From Humulus lupulus (lineage: Eukaryota; Streptophyta; Magnoliopsida; Rosales; Cannabaceae): a DNA stretch of 64,000 nt. Positions 23,841-36,076 of this stretch are shown one piece after another. Made by a program: the position numbers and the translations under genes. Each line of letters starts with the position of its first letter. The first letter of the stretch is position 1. The stretch lies in assembly GCF_963169125.1 (NCBI RefSeq), contig NC_084794.1, positions 159,327,858 through 159,391,857 on the forward strand. Reading direction: 5' to 3'. The notes below the pieces were generated by a model. That model was not told where the DNA came from. It did not search any database and saw only the letters and a program-made list of their open reading frames with translations.

Positions 23841-24596
23841 TATACGCCCATGATTTTCAACGGGCTATTAGCAAGCTGAGATATGGAATAATTGTGTATT
23901 AGCCACGAGGATGATGTTTACCCCAGAGGTGCTTCCCCCAGGTCCCACCTCTTTAGCTCGAGGTAACCACAGGTTCGCCAGAGCTGCTATGGAGTCGGAT
24001 CAGGAGGATGGACACCGCAGACTAAGAAGAAGTCCAACTCGAGGTACGGGCTTGAGCTGGCATCTGTGACCCCTTATAAAGTCAACCACGCAATGTTAAC
24101 GTGCATATATCAGACATCACGTGTTTGATATATCCCTGAATTCTCAGACACGCAGCATGAATGTGCGTGTTCAGGCACCCACGACTGGGTTGGGACGTGC
24201 GGCCCATTATCCCCTTTACCTATTGATTAGACCACACTTCATCTATCAGGTTTTAGGAATTAATCATGAATGTCACAGAAGTGACATGATGGGTAAGAAG
24301 GTCACGGGATGACCCCTCTTACCAACTCTCAGGTGCCCTCTCCTATAAATATGGAGACCCTAGGAGTTGCAAAGGGTGGGATTCTATTGTGTAACAAAAT
24401 TCCCTGTAAAGAATACCAGAAATATAGCAATAATATTAGTTGGTGGAGTAGAAGGATTTTAACCTTTGAACCACCTAAAAAAGTATTTGTATCATCAGTT
24501 CATTTTAAGATCATTCATCTGTTTCGGTTCATTACTTAGCACTAATCTCATTCTCTTATTTTCTTAATTATTTGTTGGCGAAGAACCGCGTCAACA
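23841..24596 (+). repeat. Tat-2 5' LTR
   Basis: 756 bp from TATACGCCCATG (TGTACGCCCAT in the 3' copy) to CCGCGTCAACA. The TATA box CTATAAATAT is at 24343-24352. The downstream GTTTGGTGCTTTCATTGAG is the primer-site region typical of Tat-type elements. Confidence 0.88.
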
Positions 24597-24651
24597 GTTT
24601 GGTGCTTTCATTGAGAGTCTGACAGATTGGTGCCATCCCATATTCCCAACC

Positions 24652-24831
24652 ATGGTGGTCACTCGCTCGAGAAATGGTAACAAGGCAGACCGGCATGATG
24701 GGCAGGAGGCCCATCATGCCGCCATCTTCAGTGACCAAAACCTTGAAGTTCAACAGCGGCCAGGCAAGCAGCTGGAAATAAAACAGGATGTTATTCATTT
24801 GGAAAAAGATTTTCACTTATTACAATCATAA
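24652..24831 (+). pseudogene. Tat-2 Gag N-terminus, truncated
   Basis: The ATG lies 55 bp after the LTR and opens a 59-residue peptide starting MVVTRSRNGNKADRH, a form common at the start of Tat-type Gag. It stops at 24831 where foreign sequence (the family-E element) begins. No Gag domain, knuckle or pol remains downstream on this strand. Confidence 0.55.
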
Positions 24832-24869
24832 AAAAAAAGTAAATAAAACAAACAATAAAAACTATTAAT

Positions 24870-25358
24870 CTAAAAATCGGGATCTTCTACATCTGATCCT
24901 TCATCTAGCATATCATCATCTATCTCCTCATAATCATCATTGTCATGAGCATCAAAATGTCCTCTAGGAAAGTTTGTGAGAATCCTATGTTTTTTCTCAT
25001 TTGTGAACTGAAACTCGAATTTTGCAGTGAACCTAACTAAGAGGAAATAATAACGCATTGCTAATGGTAGTTCATCCTCATCATTCATGTTTTCCCATAT
25101 TTCTTCTAAGGCTGCTATTACAGGATGGAAATCTTTAAATAGCCTAATTATTAGTACATATTGTTCCGTTGATCTTAACATTATTTGCTTAGCCTCTTGA
25201 AGGTGACCTATCTCATTGTGGAACAAGAGAAATCTTCGAGTGATTCTTTCTAGTGCTCCTACAGTGTTTCTTGGCTCCCTTATTCTTTTTAAGGCCTTAA
25301 TGGCTCGATATCTTGGTAGGTTAAAGCTCCGTTCATACTTAACTGAAAACATAAACAC
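24870..25358 (-). CDS. Unrecognised acidic-tailed ORF of family-E element
   Basis: 162 codons from the first ATG. I do not recognise the protein. It is rich in charged residues, has a basic N-terminal part (KYERSFNLPRYRAIKALKRI), a mid part that looks helical (LLFHNEIGHLQEAKQIML, then PVIAALEEIWENMNDED) and a strongly acidic tail (DNDDYEEIDDDMLDEGSD). There is no CCHC knuckle, protease or Gag motif. It follows the primer site by about 120 bp. A splice acceptor (GTTTTCAG, near 25335) and a donor-like CCAAGTAAGT (near 25408) suggest that an upstream exon may supply the true start. It could be a divergent Gag or a captured host fragment. It is open over its length but has no coding evidence beyond that. 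Confidence 0.4.
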   Translation of the reverse strand: MFMFSVKYERSFNLPRYRAIKALKRIREPRNTVGALERITRRFLLFHNEIGHLQEAKQIMLRSTEQYVLIIRLFKDFHPVIAALEEIWENMNDEDELPLAMRYYFLLVRFTAKFEFQFTNEKKHRILTNFPRGHFDAHDNDDYEEIDDDMLDEGSDVEDPDF

Positions 25359-25490
25359 TAAAGTTGTTAGCTATACACATAAGCAAAATAACTTATAACT
25401 TAAATACTTACTTGGCGGTCAGATTTGGAGCTTTTGAGTGTGTGTATCGAGGAGAACTTCATGCAAAGGAATCGTTGCTCTGATACCAAC

Positions 25491-27378
25491 TGTAATGACC
25501 CACTACTCTATACTTTTGGACCATTAACGAAACTATACATACAAATCCTTAATAAAACTTACATTTGCGAAAATACCATAACTTTATTAGAAAAACTTGT
25601 AGAAATAAGAGTTACTTACATAAAATATCAAGAAGGATATGGGATCCCATTGTCTTAAAAACAAAACATAATTTAAAATAAAAGGAATTACATAGAAAGT
25701 GCGGAAAAATACATATAAAACCATAAAACAAGACTACATCCTCAAAAATCGAACTCTCGACTCCTTGAATCCATTCACCACCGATACACATTCCCCAAGC
25801 ATCCACGAACCTTACCGCCACTATAGCTATTTTCCTGCACATATAAACAAAAAGGAATGAGCCTAATGCCCAGCAAGGAAAAATCTAACACATAGTTCAT
25901 ATACATAAATTTCATAAGAAACATAAAAACTTAACATAACACTTATATCATACACATACTATAATGGCCATTATTACTTGGGGTCCCATAGACTAATCAA
26001 GTCATATGCCCATTAGATTAGTGGGGTCCTACTAGCTAAGTAGGTCATATGCCCATAATCTATTTGGGGCTTGTTAGTCAAATGGGTCATATGCCCAAGC
26101 CTACAAACATACATATTTTATAACATATTTCATAGCATAAAACATAAGATAACATAAGCATATAACATATAGATTCTATCCTATTTTCCTTACCAAAGTT
26201 ACCGGGATATGAGGACAGAGTTGTGACTTTTGGAACACTCCTAAAATCATATATAAAGGGTGAGTAGATTTGAAGAAAAAGAAATGAAAGGAATGGAAGG
26301 ACTAAACCTTGAGAAAAATACTTACCGAAACCTTTTTGCTCAAGAACTTAGATTTCCTAACCAAAATAAAAATTAAGGTTAGAGGCTGAGTAGAAGACTA
26401 TGAGAACTTAAAAGAACAAGTACAGAAATGAACTAGAGTTTTGGGTTACCTTGAAGACTTGTAAGACCAATCTACACCTCAAACCGAAATACTATAAAAC
26501 CTTACTTCCCAAAGTGTTTGATAAGCTTATGATGATCAAGCTTATGATTTCCTCACCCAAGTGTTTAACTCTCACACTCACCTAGCAACTTGCAGCCTCT
26601 GAACTTAGAGTAAAAGGTGAATAATGGCTGGGTACTAGGTCCTATTTATAGAGTTTAGGAATGAAAGGATCTTAATTTTACTTGAATAAAAATAATAGCT
26701 TTTTAGGTGAAAATAATTTGAATTATTGTTCAGCAGAGGCTGAAGACTCGTTCAAAAAGATGCTGGACTTATCAAGAGGTTGAATGGCTGAATGGAAAAC
26801 GATTTCAAAATATTTCAAAATATACTGAAGGAGGCGATATATCGCCTGGGCCAGTATGCCCGAGGCTGTTGTGCATCGTCTTGTGTTTTCCGTATCTACG
26901 TGATGCGATATATCGCCCCCTATAGCTGCGATATATCGGCACACGCTGATTATTTAAACACGAAATTACACATTTTTAGCTAAATTTGAGTGGGGTAAAC
27001 AGCCTTGACTAAGCCCTCAACGTATTCAAAGCTGCTGACTGACCTTATAGTATTCAAACTTTACCCCTTATTAAATTTAATCCTCAAAATACTTAATCCT
27101 TAATCACCCATACATAACATGTGCTTAAAATCCTATTGGTTCTTATCTAAACCTTATAGTATAATAAATATTATCCTTAATATCAGTCATATTAATCAAA
27201 CCTTAGGTTAACATCAATATTCTTAAACTATAGGTTAAACTTAGAAAATCTATAAGTACTACTATGAGTGTCCAAATAATTCCCGGTCTGAACCAAAAAT
27301 CCACAGTTACAAAGATAATGCTATAAATATTATAATACTACTATCTATCTTAGCTAAGTAAAGTTCTTAGACTCTACA
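25491..27378 (-). repeat. Family-E LTR with CGATATATCG palindromes
   Basis: TG...CA ended and followed on the minus strand by a primer site. It carries the 14-bp palindrome GGCGATATATCGCC at 26833-26846 and near-copies at 26904-26917 and 26927-26940. Related LTRs lie at 43706 and 45740. Confidence 0.82.
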
Positions 27379-29295
27379 GACGGTGTAGGTCGCCGTCTTG
27401 TACACCGTCTCCCGAAAGACGTCGGGAATTTTCTCCAAGGCCTGGGGGTCCACCGGAACACGCACCTCGGGGACTGCGGTTGCCAAAGTCCCGGGCTCCA
27501 CCTCCATATCCCGAACAGAGGTAGGAGCTCGTGGAGGGGGCGGGGGCATCTTCTCCACTGTTGTAGGAGAAGGAGGTACCTTGGCCTGGGCAGCTAGGGT
27601 CTAGTCTTTCCCCTTTGCATGGGACTTGGATGTTGTCCCAACGGCTTTCTTCGCCACCCGGAGCTTCTTCACCATGGGCCTAGAGGCCCCAGCAGAAGAG
27701 TTCCCTCCGGTGAACATAGCTCGTAGGTCTTTGTTTCCGGGCTGAGACATCTCCTCTGGCAAAACAAAGACAACATTAGTATACAAGTAAGCATTTATGG
27801 TCAAGTATATATCGAAAGGGATCCTACCCCCCGAGCTAGAAGAGGAATCTATGGTCACGACCATCGGCCCCGGAGCTTCTGCGGGGGAATCTAAGACAAT
27901 GACTTCGCGAGCAGGAACAGGTTCTGGGTCCGAATCTGGCTCGGGACTAGACTCTTCTACATATTGCCTAAGACCCGGAGCTACAGTACCCTCCCAAAGA
28001 GAGGGCCACGACCGGAGATTAGTTCCATACTCCTCAAAGAAGGCTGACCTAAAGGCTAAGGTGTTGTCTACGACTACAATACCCCTAGGGCGGCTACTCT
28101 CGTAATCTAGCATGAGTCGGTCGACACACTGGAGTAAGGTTATGTCGAGGTCTGGGTCGTTTCGATGGCATTGGATGGGTTGGTTGGGATTAAACCTAGC
28201 TAACCGAGGATCGGTGGTGGCCCTATCTAAGTCCCTGAACATGTAAGGATCCTTGCCCAGAGGGACCTGCGGCTGCTCCGGACCGGACCCTCTCCTCGTC
28301 CGTTTCTTGGGCGACCTCCAGCGCCCGCTTCCTCCTCGTCCTCCTCGTCCTCGTCCTCTCCTTCCCCCGCGGCCTCCTCCTCGGGGATGGGTGCCATCTT
28401 GCGGGCTGGAGGAGGACCCCGGGGTCTCCTCAAGGCCAAAGTCTGGCCCAGAGAGATCAGCTTGCATGCCAGCATCGTCTCGTCTGTCACGAGCTGGTGA
28501 TAGTCCTTCGCACTGGGGGGCAGACCCACCAGTGTCTCATACTGACTCCCGAGGATCACAGACTTGTCTGTCCTCGCGAAAATGGCTGCAGAATTGTTCT
28601 AAGTCAGAAACTGATAAAGGGGAGCTAATCAATACTTAACTTACGAGATAAGAGTGAAGGGTACTTATGAGGGCGGTTGAAGTAGTGAAGTCGTTGGGGT
28701 GGCTGGGTAGCTTGATGACCGCAGGGGTGTTTGGAAAACGGGTCAAGTAGTAGAACCCATCGCCTTGCCCCCGCTGCTCCGGGCTGGCCTTGAGGCAGAA
28801 AAAATATAAGATGTCCGCTGGGGTGGGGACCTCCCATTCCTGTTTCAGGAACAGATATCTCAACCCCGCCAACAAACGGTAGGAGTTGGGGGGGAGCTGG
28901 AAAGGAGCCAACTTCACGTAGTTGAGGAAGTCGGCAAAGTATTGGTCCAGCGGGAGGAAGGCCCCAGCCTTGAAGTGCTCGTCACTCCAAGCCGCGTATT
29001 CCTCGTCGAGCGGCGCGTAGCTCCGCTCACCTTCTAGGGGAGGTCGGGCGATCAGGGCGCCCCTCCCCAGCTCGATATTGTGGGAAAGGAATATTTTATT
29101 CACTTTCCCCTGGTCAGTGATCTTCGATACGATCTTCTCAGCCTCGAAGAAAGCGTCGGCCGCCACCTCAAGCTCCCGCTCCACGGCCGGCCCGAAAATG
29201 GGGATTGGAGAGTCTGTCACCACCTCATTTCCTTTGGATTGTTGACAAAATGAGCTGCCTGCGGTCTTCTTAGGGGCGTTCTTCTTGGGTCCCAT
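27379..29295 (-). pseudogene. Tat-2 antisense gene (aORF), multi-exon
   Basis: It is coded opposite to Tat-2, just inside the 3' LTR. Exon 1 (29295 to about 28665) encodes MGPKKNAPKK, a helical part, then IARPPLEGERSYAPLDEEY and AGAFLPLDQYFADFLNYVKLAPFQLPPNSYRLLAGL. This is the pattern of the plant 'putative gypsy type transposon' family (Pfam Transposase_28), known from antisense ORFs of Tat elements. An AA/GTACCC donor joins a CAG acceptor in frame (intron 28586-28664). Exon 2 continues (VILGSQYETLVGLPP), with acidic and RG-rich tracts. A second intron fits 27756-27827. Lesions: a frameshift between about 28300 and 28440, a stop at 27601-27603, and truncation by the E1 LTR at 27378. The role of such proteins is unknown. 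Confidence 0.7.
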
Positions 29296-29303
29296 CGGGT
29301 CGC

Positions 29304-29826
29304 CTAGCGAACAAAAGAAGAAAATTTTAGAAAAGGCGACCTAAGCATAAGAAAGAATCTGAAGAGGTGTTTCCTTTGCACGGGCTGAGGTAATCTCAGC
29401 CCGTGGAGAGTGAGACCACGCGGTTCTATGAACATGCGCCTGTGCTCCCAACGGATCCCCGATTACTCGGAATTCGTTTGTCAGGAGGGTCAGGATAAAA
29501 AGCTTTCCTTGGAAGGAAAGTTTCAGTAGGCAAGAGGTGAAAAATCGCCTGTGAAGCGTGTCCCCTAAGCTACCCGGTTTTGCACCCAAAAGGTTGGATA
29601 TTTTAAACAAGCATACCAAAAAATCCTACTCAGAAGATTTCCCCAGAAAGCGTACCCTATGAGCCATGCTCCTAAATGGTTTTCTTCTACAATCGATGCC
29701 CTAAAATAAAAACCTACACCCTTCATACCCATAAAATACCAACAGAATGTTGCATGCAGCTACAGGAACTATTTACCTAGGCTACAGTGAAGAAGAATTC
29801 AAAGCATGCACAGTCTGAAAACTTAC
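29304..29826 (-). other. Predicted 5'-UTR intron of the antisense gene
   Basis: A consensus donor TCC/GTAAGT at 29827/29826 and an acceptor TTCGCTAG/GCGACC at 29304/29303, eight bases before the ATG, bracket an AT-rich stretch. Leader exon about 29827-30025. Predicted from splice signals only. Confidence 0.5.
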
Positions 29827-30054
29827 GGAGTGTTTTGCTGTGGAGGGGATGAAGGGATCGTCTGGGTTGGAGCCTCGCCAGAATAACTAGTACCAAAGCC
29901 TCAAAGGAGCCCTTGCACCTGAACTTCTGGAATGCTGGGAACGGTAACTGGGAGAAAAAGAGGGTTGTTTTTGAGGATGTGAAGAGAGAAGAAGATGGGA
30001 AATTTGGAAAACTTTCAAATAAACGGGTGGCCCATGCGTAAGGTGGTCACCCCT

Positions 30055-30062
30055 TTTATATA
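30055..30062 (-). promoter_or_regulatory. TATA box of the Tat-2 antisense gene
   Basis: The minus strand reads GTATATAAAAGGGG, a strong plant TATA box, followed by a CT-rich leader (CTTCTTCTCTCTTCACATCC). It lies about 760 bp before the ATG and about 260 bp inside the 3' LTR, pointing away from the LTR. Confidence 0.6.
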
Positions 30063-30310
30063 CGTGAAAGGCCATGTGAGGAGGGCCGTTGGATTGCCCT
30101 GATGTGGGATCCGAGGCTCTCTACTCGAAAGGCGAAACGACGGCCGAGTATAGGCTAGGCCATTTAATGCGGTTCTTGGAAGACGTACCGTCACCAACCA
30201 CGATGCTCCACGTACTCGACGCCTGCGCAATGGGCGGAATGTGAAAGTCCACAACGAAGCCTAAAAGCCCCCACTGTGGCCCCAGATGATGTCATGTGTC
30301 ACGTGCAGGG

Positions 30311-30324
30311 CCTTGGGGGGCAAA
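30311..30324 (+). promoter_or_regulatory. Tat-2 polypurine tract
   Basis: CCTTGGGGGGCAAA directly precedes the 3' LTR start TGTACG. Confidence 0.75.
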
Positions 30325-30773
30325 TGTACGCCCATAATTTTCCACGGGCTATTAGCAAGCTGAGATATGGCATAATTGTGTATCAGCCGCGAGGATCATG
30401 TTTACCCCAGAGGTGCTGCCCCCAGGTCCCACCTCTTTAGCTCGAGGTAACCACAGGTTCGCCGAAGCTGCTATGGAGTCAGATCAGGAGGATGGACACC
30501 GCGGACTAAGAAGAAGTCCAGCTCGAGGTACGAGATTGAGCTGGCGTCTGTGATCCCTTATAAAGTCAACCATGCAATGTAAATGTGCATATATCAGACA
30601 TATATCCCTGAATTCTTGGACACGCAGCATGAACGTGCGTGTTCAGGCACCCACGACTGGATTGGGCCGTGCGGCCCATTATCCCCCTTACCTATTGATT
30701 AAACCACACTTCATCTATCAGGTTTTAGGAATTAATCATGAATGTCACAGAAGTGACATGATGGGTAAGAAGG
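30325..30773 (+). repeat. Tat-2 3' LTR, first part
   Basis: It matches the 5' LTR from its start to the sequence GGGTAAGAAGG, where A0 is inserted. The last five bases, GAAGG (30769-30773), are the TSD. Confidence 0.9.
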
Positions 30774-31491
30774 TGATACGAACCACGCCAACAAGTGTGA
30801 CGAAACCCGACACCAAATATGGAACAGCCACCAAGAACACACGAGATTGGAATGGAACCGCGACCCAATGCTTAGCCAAGCACGAACCTTGGTATGAGGA
30901 AGACGCCACAAACGGGGATGGAATCCGTTTGATAAGTCAGGATGAACGCCACAAGGAATCTCCTTGATAAGTTCAAAAGTTTCTTCAAGAACTCAAGAAG
31001 AAATAAACTCACAATTTCATTCAACATAATCTGCTTTTTCACATTGTTTTGGCAGTCCTTATAAGGACGAAAATTACATGAAAACAAGACCCTTGGTCTT
31101 CCTAATGAAACCGAAAAATTAAGGACAGCCCCTTTGTCTTCCTAATGAAAACCGAAATAAAAGACAAGCCTTTTGTCTTCCTCATGAAAACCGAAAATTA
31201 AAGACAAAAGGACTATTGGACTCACACAAGTCAAATGTTTGACTTATCACAAATTAAACAAAGACTAAAAAACGTGACTAAAAATAAAAAGACTCATTAA
31301 GCTCCTAAACTCAGTCAACTTTGATGAGTAAGACAAGTCTTTGTTCTCCTTCAATGTTGACCACGGTCTCCTCTTGTTTTAGGACTTTGTGGACTAGGCT
31401 GTTAAGTTCTTCCTTGAATCTCTTGGCTCGTGCCCTCGTCACTGGACCAACTGGAACTTGACTTGAAACTTGGGTCTTGGTGTCCTCATCA
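30774..31491 (-). repeat. A0 3' LTR
   Basis: 718 bp. Its first 180 or so bases on the coding strand carry the end of the pol ORF (stop at 31311). The promoter region has a TTATAAGG box instead of the CTATATAAGG of the NA type. Confidence 0.93.
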
Positions 31492-34400
31492 TTCCCCCCC
31501 TCTTTAGAAGGATTTGACCTCAAATCGTCACCTGCATCAAAAGGACTCAAATCAGAAACATTAAAAGTAGCACTAACATTATACTCACCTGGTAAATCGA
31601 GTCTGTAGGCATTGTCATTGATCCTTTCAAGTACTTGAAATGGACCATCTCCTCGAGGTAGCAATTTTGAACGCCTTTGTGTTGGGAATCGCTCTTTCCT
31701 CATGTGTAACCATACCCAATCACCGGGCTCAAAAACCTGCTTATGACGACCCTTGTTAGCTTGCTTAATGTATTGTTCAGTCCTTCTCTCTATGTTGAGT
31801 CGCGCCCTCTCATGGATTTTCTTCACAAATTCTGCCTTCTTCTCGCCATCTAAATTCAAATGCTCAGAAACAGGTAAAGGTGATAAATCCAAAGGAGTTA
31901 GAGGATTAAAACCATAAACAATTTCAAATGGTGAAAATTTAGTAGCAGAATGCATTGAACGATTATAAGCAAACTCAACATGTGGCAAACAATCTTCCCA
32001 AGTCTTAATATTTTTACTTATGATAGCCCTCAACAAGGTGGATAGGGTCCTATTAACTACTTCTGTTTGACCATCGGTTTGAGGGTGACAAGTAGTAGAA
32101 AATAATAGTTTTGTCCCAAGTTTTCCCCACAATGTTTTCCAAAAATAGCTTAAGAACTTTGCATCCCTATCTGATACAATTGTTCTAGGCATACCATGTA
32201 ATCTCACAATCTCCCTAAAGAACAAATCTGCAACGTTAGATGCATCATCAGTTTTATGACAAGGAATAAAATGAGCCATCTTAGAGAATCTGTCTACAAC
32301 CACAAAGATTGAATCCCTCCCACGCTTACTTCTAGGTAAACCCAACACAAAATCCATTGAAATGTCAACCCATGGTGAACTAGGGATAGGTAGGAGTGTG
32401 TAAAGGCCATTTGGCTGAACTCTTGATTTAGCTTGCCTACAAGTGACACACCTACCACAAATTCGCTCAACATCTCGTTTCATGTGGGGCCAAAAGAAGT
32501 GCTCTTGCAACATAGCTAGGGTCTTAGCAACTCCAAAATGTCCCATCAACCCTCCCCCGTGGGACTCTCTAACTAGCAAATCTCTCAAAGAACAATTAGG
32601 TACACACAACCTATGCTCTCTAAACAAGAAACCCTCATGCCTATAAAATTTTCCTTCAGCAGATTTTTCACAAACACCATAAATTTCCCCAAAATCATGG
32701 TCAGCAGAATACAGCTCCTTTATGTGTTCAAACCCAAGTAATTTAGCATCAAGAGTGGAGATTAGGGCATACCTGCGAGAAAGGGCATCAGCAACCACAT
32801 TCTCCTTACCTTGTTTATAGCGAATGACATAAGGAAATGTCTCAATGAACTCAACCCATCTTGCATGTCTCTTGTTGAGCTTGTGTTGGCCTTTCAAATG
32901 TTTCAAGGATTCATGATCTGTGCGAATCACAAACTCCTTTGGCCACAAATAGTGCTGCCATGTTTCTAAAGCACGCACTAGTGCATACAATTCTTTGTCA
33001 TAGGTGGGGTAATTGAGGGCAGCCCCGCTTAGCTTTTCGCTAAAGTATGCAAGTGGTCTCCCATCCTGCATAAGAACAGCGCCAATACCTATTCCAGAAG
33101 CATCACATTCAACTTCAAAAGTGTTAGAAAAGTTAGGCAAAGCAAGTAAAGGAGCATGAGTAAGCTTGTATTTCAGTAGCTGAAATGCCTCCTCTTGAGC
33201 TTCGCCCCATTTAAATATCACATTCTTTTTGATAACTTCTGTAAGTGGTGCGGCGATGGTGCTAAAATTTTTCACAAACCTCCTGTAGAAGCTAGCAAGT
33301 CCATGAAAACTTCTAACATTACCTATAGTTGTAGGGGTCGGCCACTCTTGGATGGCTTTGATCTTTTCTTCATCCACCTGAATACCTATAGCACTTACAA
33401 CAAAGCCTAGGAAAACAAGCTTATCGGTGCAGAAAGTACACTTACTGAGGTTAGCATATAAACTCTGTTTCCTAAGAACATCCAAAACAGAATGCAAATG
33501 AAAAACATGGTCATGCAAATTCTTACTATAAATAAGAATATCATCAAAATACACAACCACAAATTTTCCAATGAAAGCACGCAATACATGATTCATTAAG
33601 CGCATGAAAGTGCTAGGTGCATTAGTTAGTCCAAAAGGCATGACTAACCACTCATACAATCCATGTTTAGTTTTAAAAGCAGTTTTCCACTCATCCCCTT
33701 CTTTCATACGTATCTGATGATACCCACTTTTAAGATCAATTTTGGAAAACACACAAGAACCATGCAATTCATCTAACATGTCATCTAAACGAGGAATGAG
33801 ATGTCGATATTTTACCGTTATATTGTTGATGGCTCGACAGTCAACACACATCCTCCATGTTCCATCCTTCTTGGGAACTAGAATCACTGGAACAGCACAA
33901 GGGCTCATGCTTTCTCTCACATGCCCTTTCTCCATCAATTCTTCAATTTGCCTTTGCAATTCCTTTGTTTCATCAGGATTACTTCTGTAGGCTGGTCGGT
34001 TTGGGATGGAAGCACCTGGAACAAAATCAATTTGATGTTCTATTCCTCGAACAGGTGGCAATCCATGTGGTACTTTCTCAGGAAACACATCCTCAAATTC
34101 CTGCAAAATAGACACAACAACACTTGGCAGCGAAGAATCAAGTTGGTTAGTATTTAAAAGAGCCTCCTTATACATGAGTAAAATCATGGGCTGTTTTGTA
34201 CACAATGCTCTCTTAACCTCACTTTTTTTTGCATAAAAATTATTTTGTTTTCTCTCACTTGATTCCACACTTTTCTCTCTTTGTCTCTCTTTTTCCTTAC
34301 TCTCATTCATCTTTTCACTCTCTTTGTGCTCACTCATTTTCTTTTTGTCACTCAATTTTTGCAACCTCACTTGATCTTCATACACTTGCTTTGGTGTCAA

Positions 34401-35945
34401 AGGCGCTAGAGTGATTGTTCGTTGACGGAATGTGAATGAATACTTGTTGGTGAAGCCGTCATGCTGCACCCGCCGATCAAATTGCCAAGGCCTTCCTAGA
34501 AGGAGGTGTCCAGCTTGCATGGGAACCACATCACACAACACCTCATCTTCATACTTGCCAATTCGAAATGAGACTAGCACCTGTTTTGTAACCCTCACTT
34601 CACCACTATCATTCAGCCATTGCAATTTGTATGGACAAGGATGCCTAAGAGTTGTAAGCCCCAGCTTGGCAACCATGGAAGCACTAGCAACATTAGTACA
34701 ACTACCTCCATCAATAATGACACTACATACCTTGTCTCTCACATGACAACGAGTGTGAAAGATGTTCTCTCGCTGCACCTCTTCTTCCTCTTCTTTTGCT
34801 TGCAAATTCAGGACTCGCCTTGTGACTAGTGCAAGCATCTCACCAGATTCTGGTCCATACTCATTGTCAGAAGCATCTTCCAAAGGTGGCATGTCAGCAA
34901 GATCATCTTCAGAATCTATCTCTCCACTTTCTCGAATCACCATGACTCTCTTGTTTGGACACTGGCTAGCTATGTGTCCTCGCCCCTGACATTTGAAACA
35001 CCTTATCTCACTAGAATGAGACTTAGTAGGAGTTGTTTTACCTTGAGGTGGTGTGGCTGTGGTGGCTGGTTTTGGTGTAGATGATAAAGTGGGTTGGTCT
35101 TCTTTCTTTGGATAGTTCGACCTCCAAGGTGTTGTACTTGGATTGTGTGGGCTCGGTCTTGACCTCGAACTTGAACTACCCTTCTTGAGCTGCCTCTCCA
35201 CTTTGATTGCCATATGAACCAAATCCTCCAATTCCACATAATGGTGTAGCTCGATTGGGTCAGCAATCTCTCGGTTCAACCCATTCAAAAACCTTGCCAT
35301 GGTTGCCTCCCGATCCTCTTCAACATTGGCTCTAATCATAGCCATCTCCATCTCCTTGTAATACTCATCAACACTCTTGGAACCTTGACGAAGGCCCTGC
35401 AACTTAAGGTATAGATCTCGATAATAATGAGGTGGTACAAACCGTCGCCTCATCACCCTCTTCATTACCTCCCATGTGTCAATAGGACGATCTCCACTTC
35501 GCCTCCTGTTGATGAACAACTGATCCCACCAAACAATAGCATAATCAGTAAACTCAATGGCAGCTAGTTTTACCTTCTTCATGTCGGAGTAGTTGTGACA
35601 ATCAAAAACTAACTCCATCTTCTTTTCCCACTCAAGGTATGCCTCAGGATCGCTCTTCCCCTGAAATGCTGGAATTCTCATCTTTATATTTCCTAAATAA
35701 TCATCTACCTGGTTCCTAGCTTCTCTATCCCGACCATACCTCCTATGGTTACCCGTCGACATCCTATCAAACTCATCATCAGAAACTAACCCTTCCAAAT
35801 CCCCTTCATTCTCATCCTCCCTTTGGTACATCCTATTCCTCCGTGGCCTCCGTTGTGTTCCCTCTTCTACCCTATCCAACCTCTCATGTATCTGCTCACA
35901 CTCCGCCCTCATCATCCTTCGCATCTCCCCAATTAATGCTTGCAT
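31311..35945 (-). CDS. A0 Gag-Pol polyprotein, CRM-like chromovirus
   Basis: One open frame. I place the start at 35945 ([10 protein letters not shown], 1,544 aa), since the frame further upstream is only LTR and leader. Compared with NA2 it lacks the first 22 Gag residues. Domains: Gag about 70-240; CCHC knuckle [14 protein letters not shown] about 313; protease IIDGGSC about 407; RT with [13 protein letters not shown] about 740 and [11 protein letters not shown] about 796; RNase H with VECDASG about 942 and IRTDHESL about 1005; integrase HHCC finger about 1130-1170, catalytic D about 1193, SDRDAKF about 1256 and E in GQTEVVN about 1291 with D-35-E spacing; GPF motif ([16 protein letters not shown]) about 1428. 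The last 60 residues ([15 protein letters not shown]...) are encoded in the LTR, a known trait of CRM elements, where this region holds the CR motif linked to centromere targeting. All catalytic residues are present. The missing Gag start may impair it. Confidence 0.92.
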   Translation of the reverse strand: MQALIGEMRRMMRAECEQIHERLDRVEEGTQRRPRRNRMYQREDENEGDLEGLVSDDEFDRMSTGNHRRYGRDREARNQVDDYLGNIKMRIPAFQGKSDPEAYLEWEKKMELVFDCHNYSDMKKVKLAAIEFTDYAIVWWDQLFINRRRSGDRPIDTWEVMKRVMRRRFVPPHYYRDLYLKLQGLRQGSKSVDEYYKEMEMAMIRANVEEDREATMARFLNGLNREIADPIELHHYVELEDLVHMAIKVERQLKKGSSSSRSRPSPHNPSTTPWRSNYPKKEDQPTLSSTPKPATTATPPQGKTTPTKSHSSEIRCFKCQGRGHIASQCPNKRVMVIRESGEIDSEDDLADMPPLEDASDNEYGPESGEMLALVTRRVLNLQAKEEEEEVQRENIFHTRCHVRDKVCSVIIDGGSCTNVASASMVAKLGLTTLRHPCPYKLQWLNDSGEVRVTKQVLVSFRIGKYEDEVLCDVVPMQAGHLLLGRPWQFDRRVQHDGFTNKYSFTFRQRTITLAPLTPKQVYEDQVRLQKLSDKKKMSEHKESEKMNESKEKERQREKSVESSERKQNNFYAKKSEVKRALCTKQPMILLMYKEALLNTNQLDSSLPSVVVSILQEFEDVFPEKVPHGLPPVRGIEHQIDFVPGASIPNRPAYRSNPDETKELQRQIEELMEKGHVRESMSPCAVPVILVPKKDGTWRMCVDCRAINNITVKYRHLIPRLDDMLDELHGSCVFSKIDLKSGYHQIRMKEGDEWKTAFKTKHGLYEWLVMPFGLTNAPSTFMRLMNHVLRAFIGKFVVVYFDDILIYSKNLHDHVFHLHSVLDVLRKQSLYANLSKCTFCTDKLVFLGFVVSAIGIQVDEEKIKAIQEWPTPTTIGNVRSFHGLASFYRRFVKNFSTIAAPLTEVIKKNVIFKWGEAQEEAFQLLKYKLTHAPLLALPNFSNTFEVECDASGIGIGAVLMQDGRPLAYFSEKLSGAALNYPTYDKELYALVRALETWQHYLWPKEFVIRTDHESLKHLKGQHKLNKRHARWVEFIETFPYVIRYKQGKENVVADALSRRYALISTLDAKLLGFEHIKELYSADHDFGEIYGVCEKSAEGKFYRHEGFLFREHRLCVPNCSLRDLLVRESHGGGLMGHFGVAKTLAMLQEHFFWPHMKRDVERICGRCVTCRQAKSRVQPNGLYTLLPIPSSPWVDISMDFVLGLPRSKRGRDSIFVVVDRFSKMAHFIPCHKTDDASNVADLFFREIVRLHGMPRTIVSDRDAKFLSYFWKTLWGKLGTKLLFSTTCHPQTDGQTEVVNRTLSTLLRAIISKNIKTWEDCLPHVEFAYNRSMHSATKFSPFEIVYGFNPLTPLDLSPLPVSEHLNLDGEKKAEFVKKIHERARLNIERRTEQYIKQANKGRHKQVFEPGDWVWLHMRKERFPTQRRSKLLPRGDGPFQVLERINDNAYRLDLPGEYNVSATFNVSDLSPFDAGDDLRSNPSKEGGNDEDTKTQVSSQVPVGPVTRARAKRFKEELNSLVHKVLKQEETVVNIEGEQRLVLLIKVD

Positions 35946-36076
35946 TTTTAAAATTCGGATCCTCTTGGTTTTCTTCTTCTTTCTTTTCTTTCTTTCTTCT
36001 TTTCTTTGATTTCTCAAATGCAGATGCAAGGAACGAATTTGAAAGCAAAAATGAATCGGTACCAACTGATACCAAC

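Larger units (their letters stand above)
24832..27378 (-). mobile_element. E1, truncated element of LTR family E
   Basis: A minus-strand element: 5' LTR 25491-27378 (1,888 bp, TGTAGAGTCT... to ...GTCATTACA), an initiator-Met primer site at 25477-25490 (GTTGGTATCAGAGC), and about 650 bp of internal sequence with one unusual ORF. There is no 3' LTR and no pol. It interrupts Tat-2 between its Gag start and its antisense gene, and its LTR cuts the last exon of that gene. The missing Tat-2 pol was probably lost with the rest of E1 in one deletion. Confidence 0.75.

Noticed and set aside
26833..26940. CRISPR-like array from repeated CGATATATCG motifs
   Set aside because: The units are short palindromes in LTRs of a plant element. 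There are no regular spacers or cas genes.
28253..28639. Plus-strand Pro/Arg-rich ORF of 128 codons
   Set aside because: It is the opposite strand of the GC-rich exon of the antisense gene. Pro/Arg richness follows from base composition.
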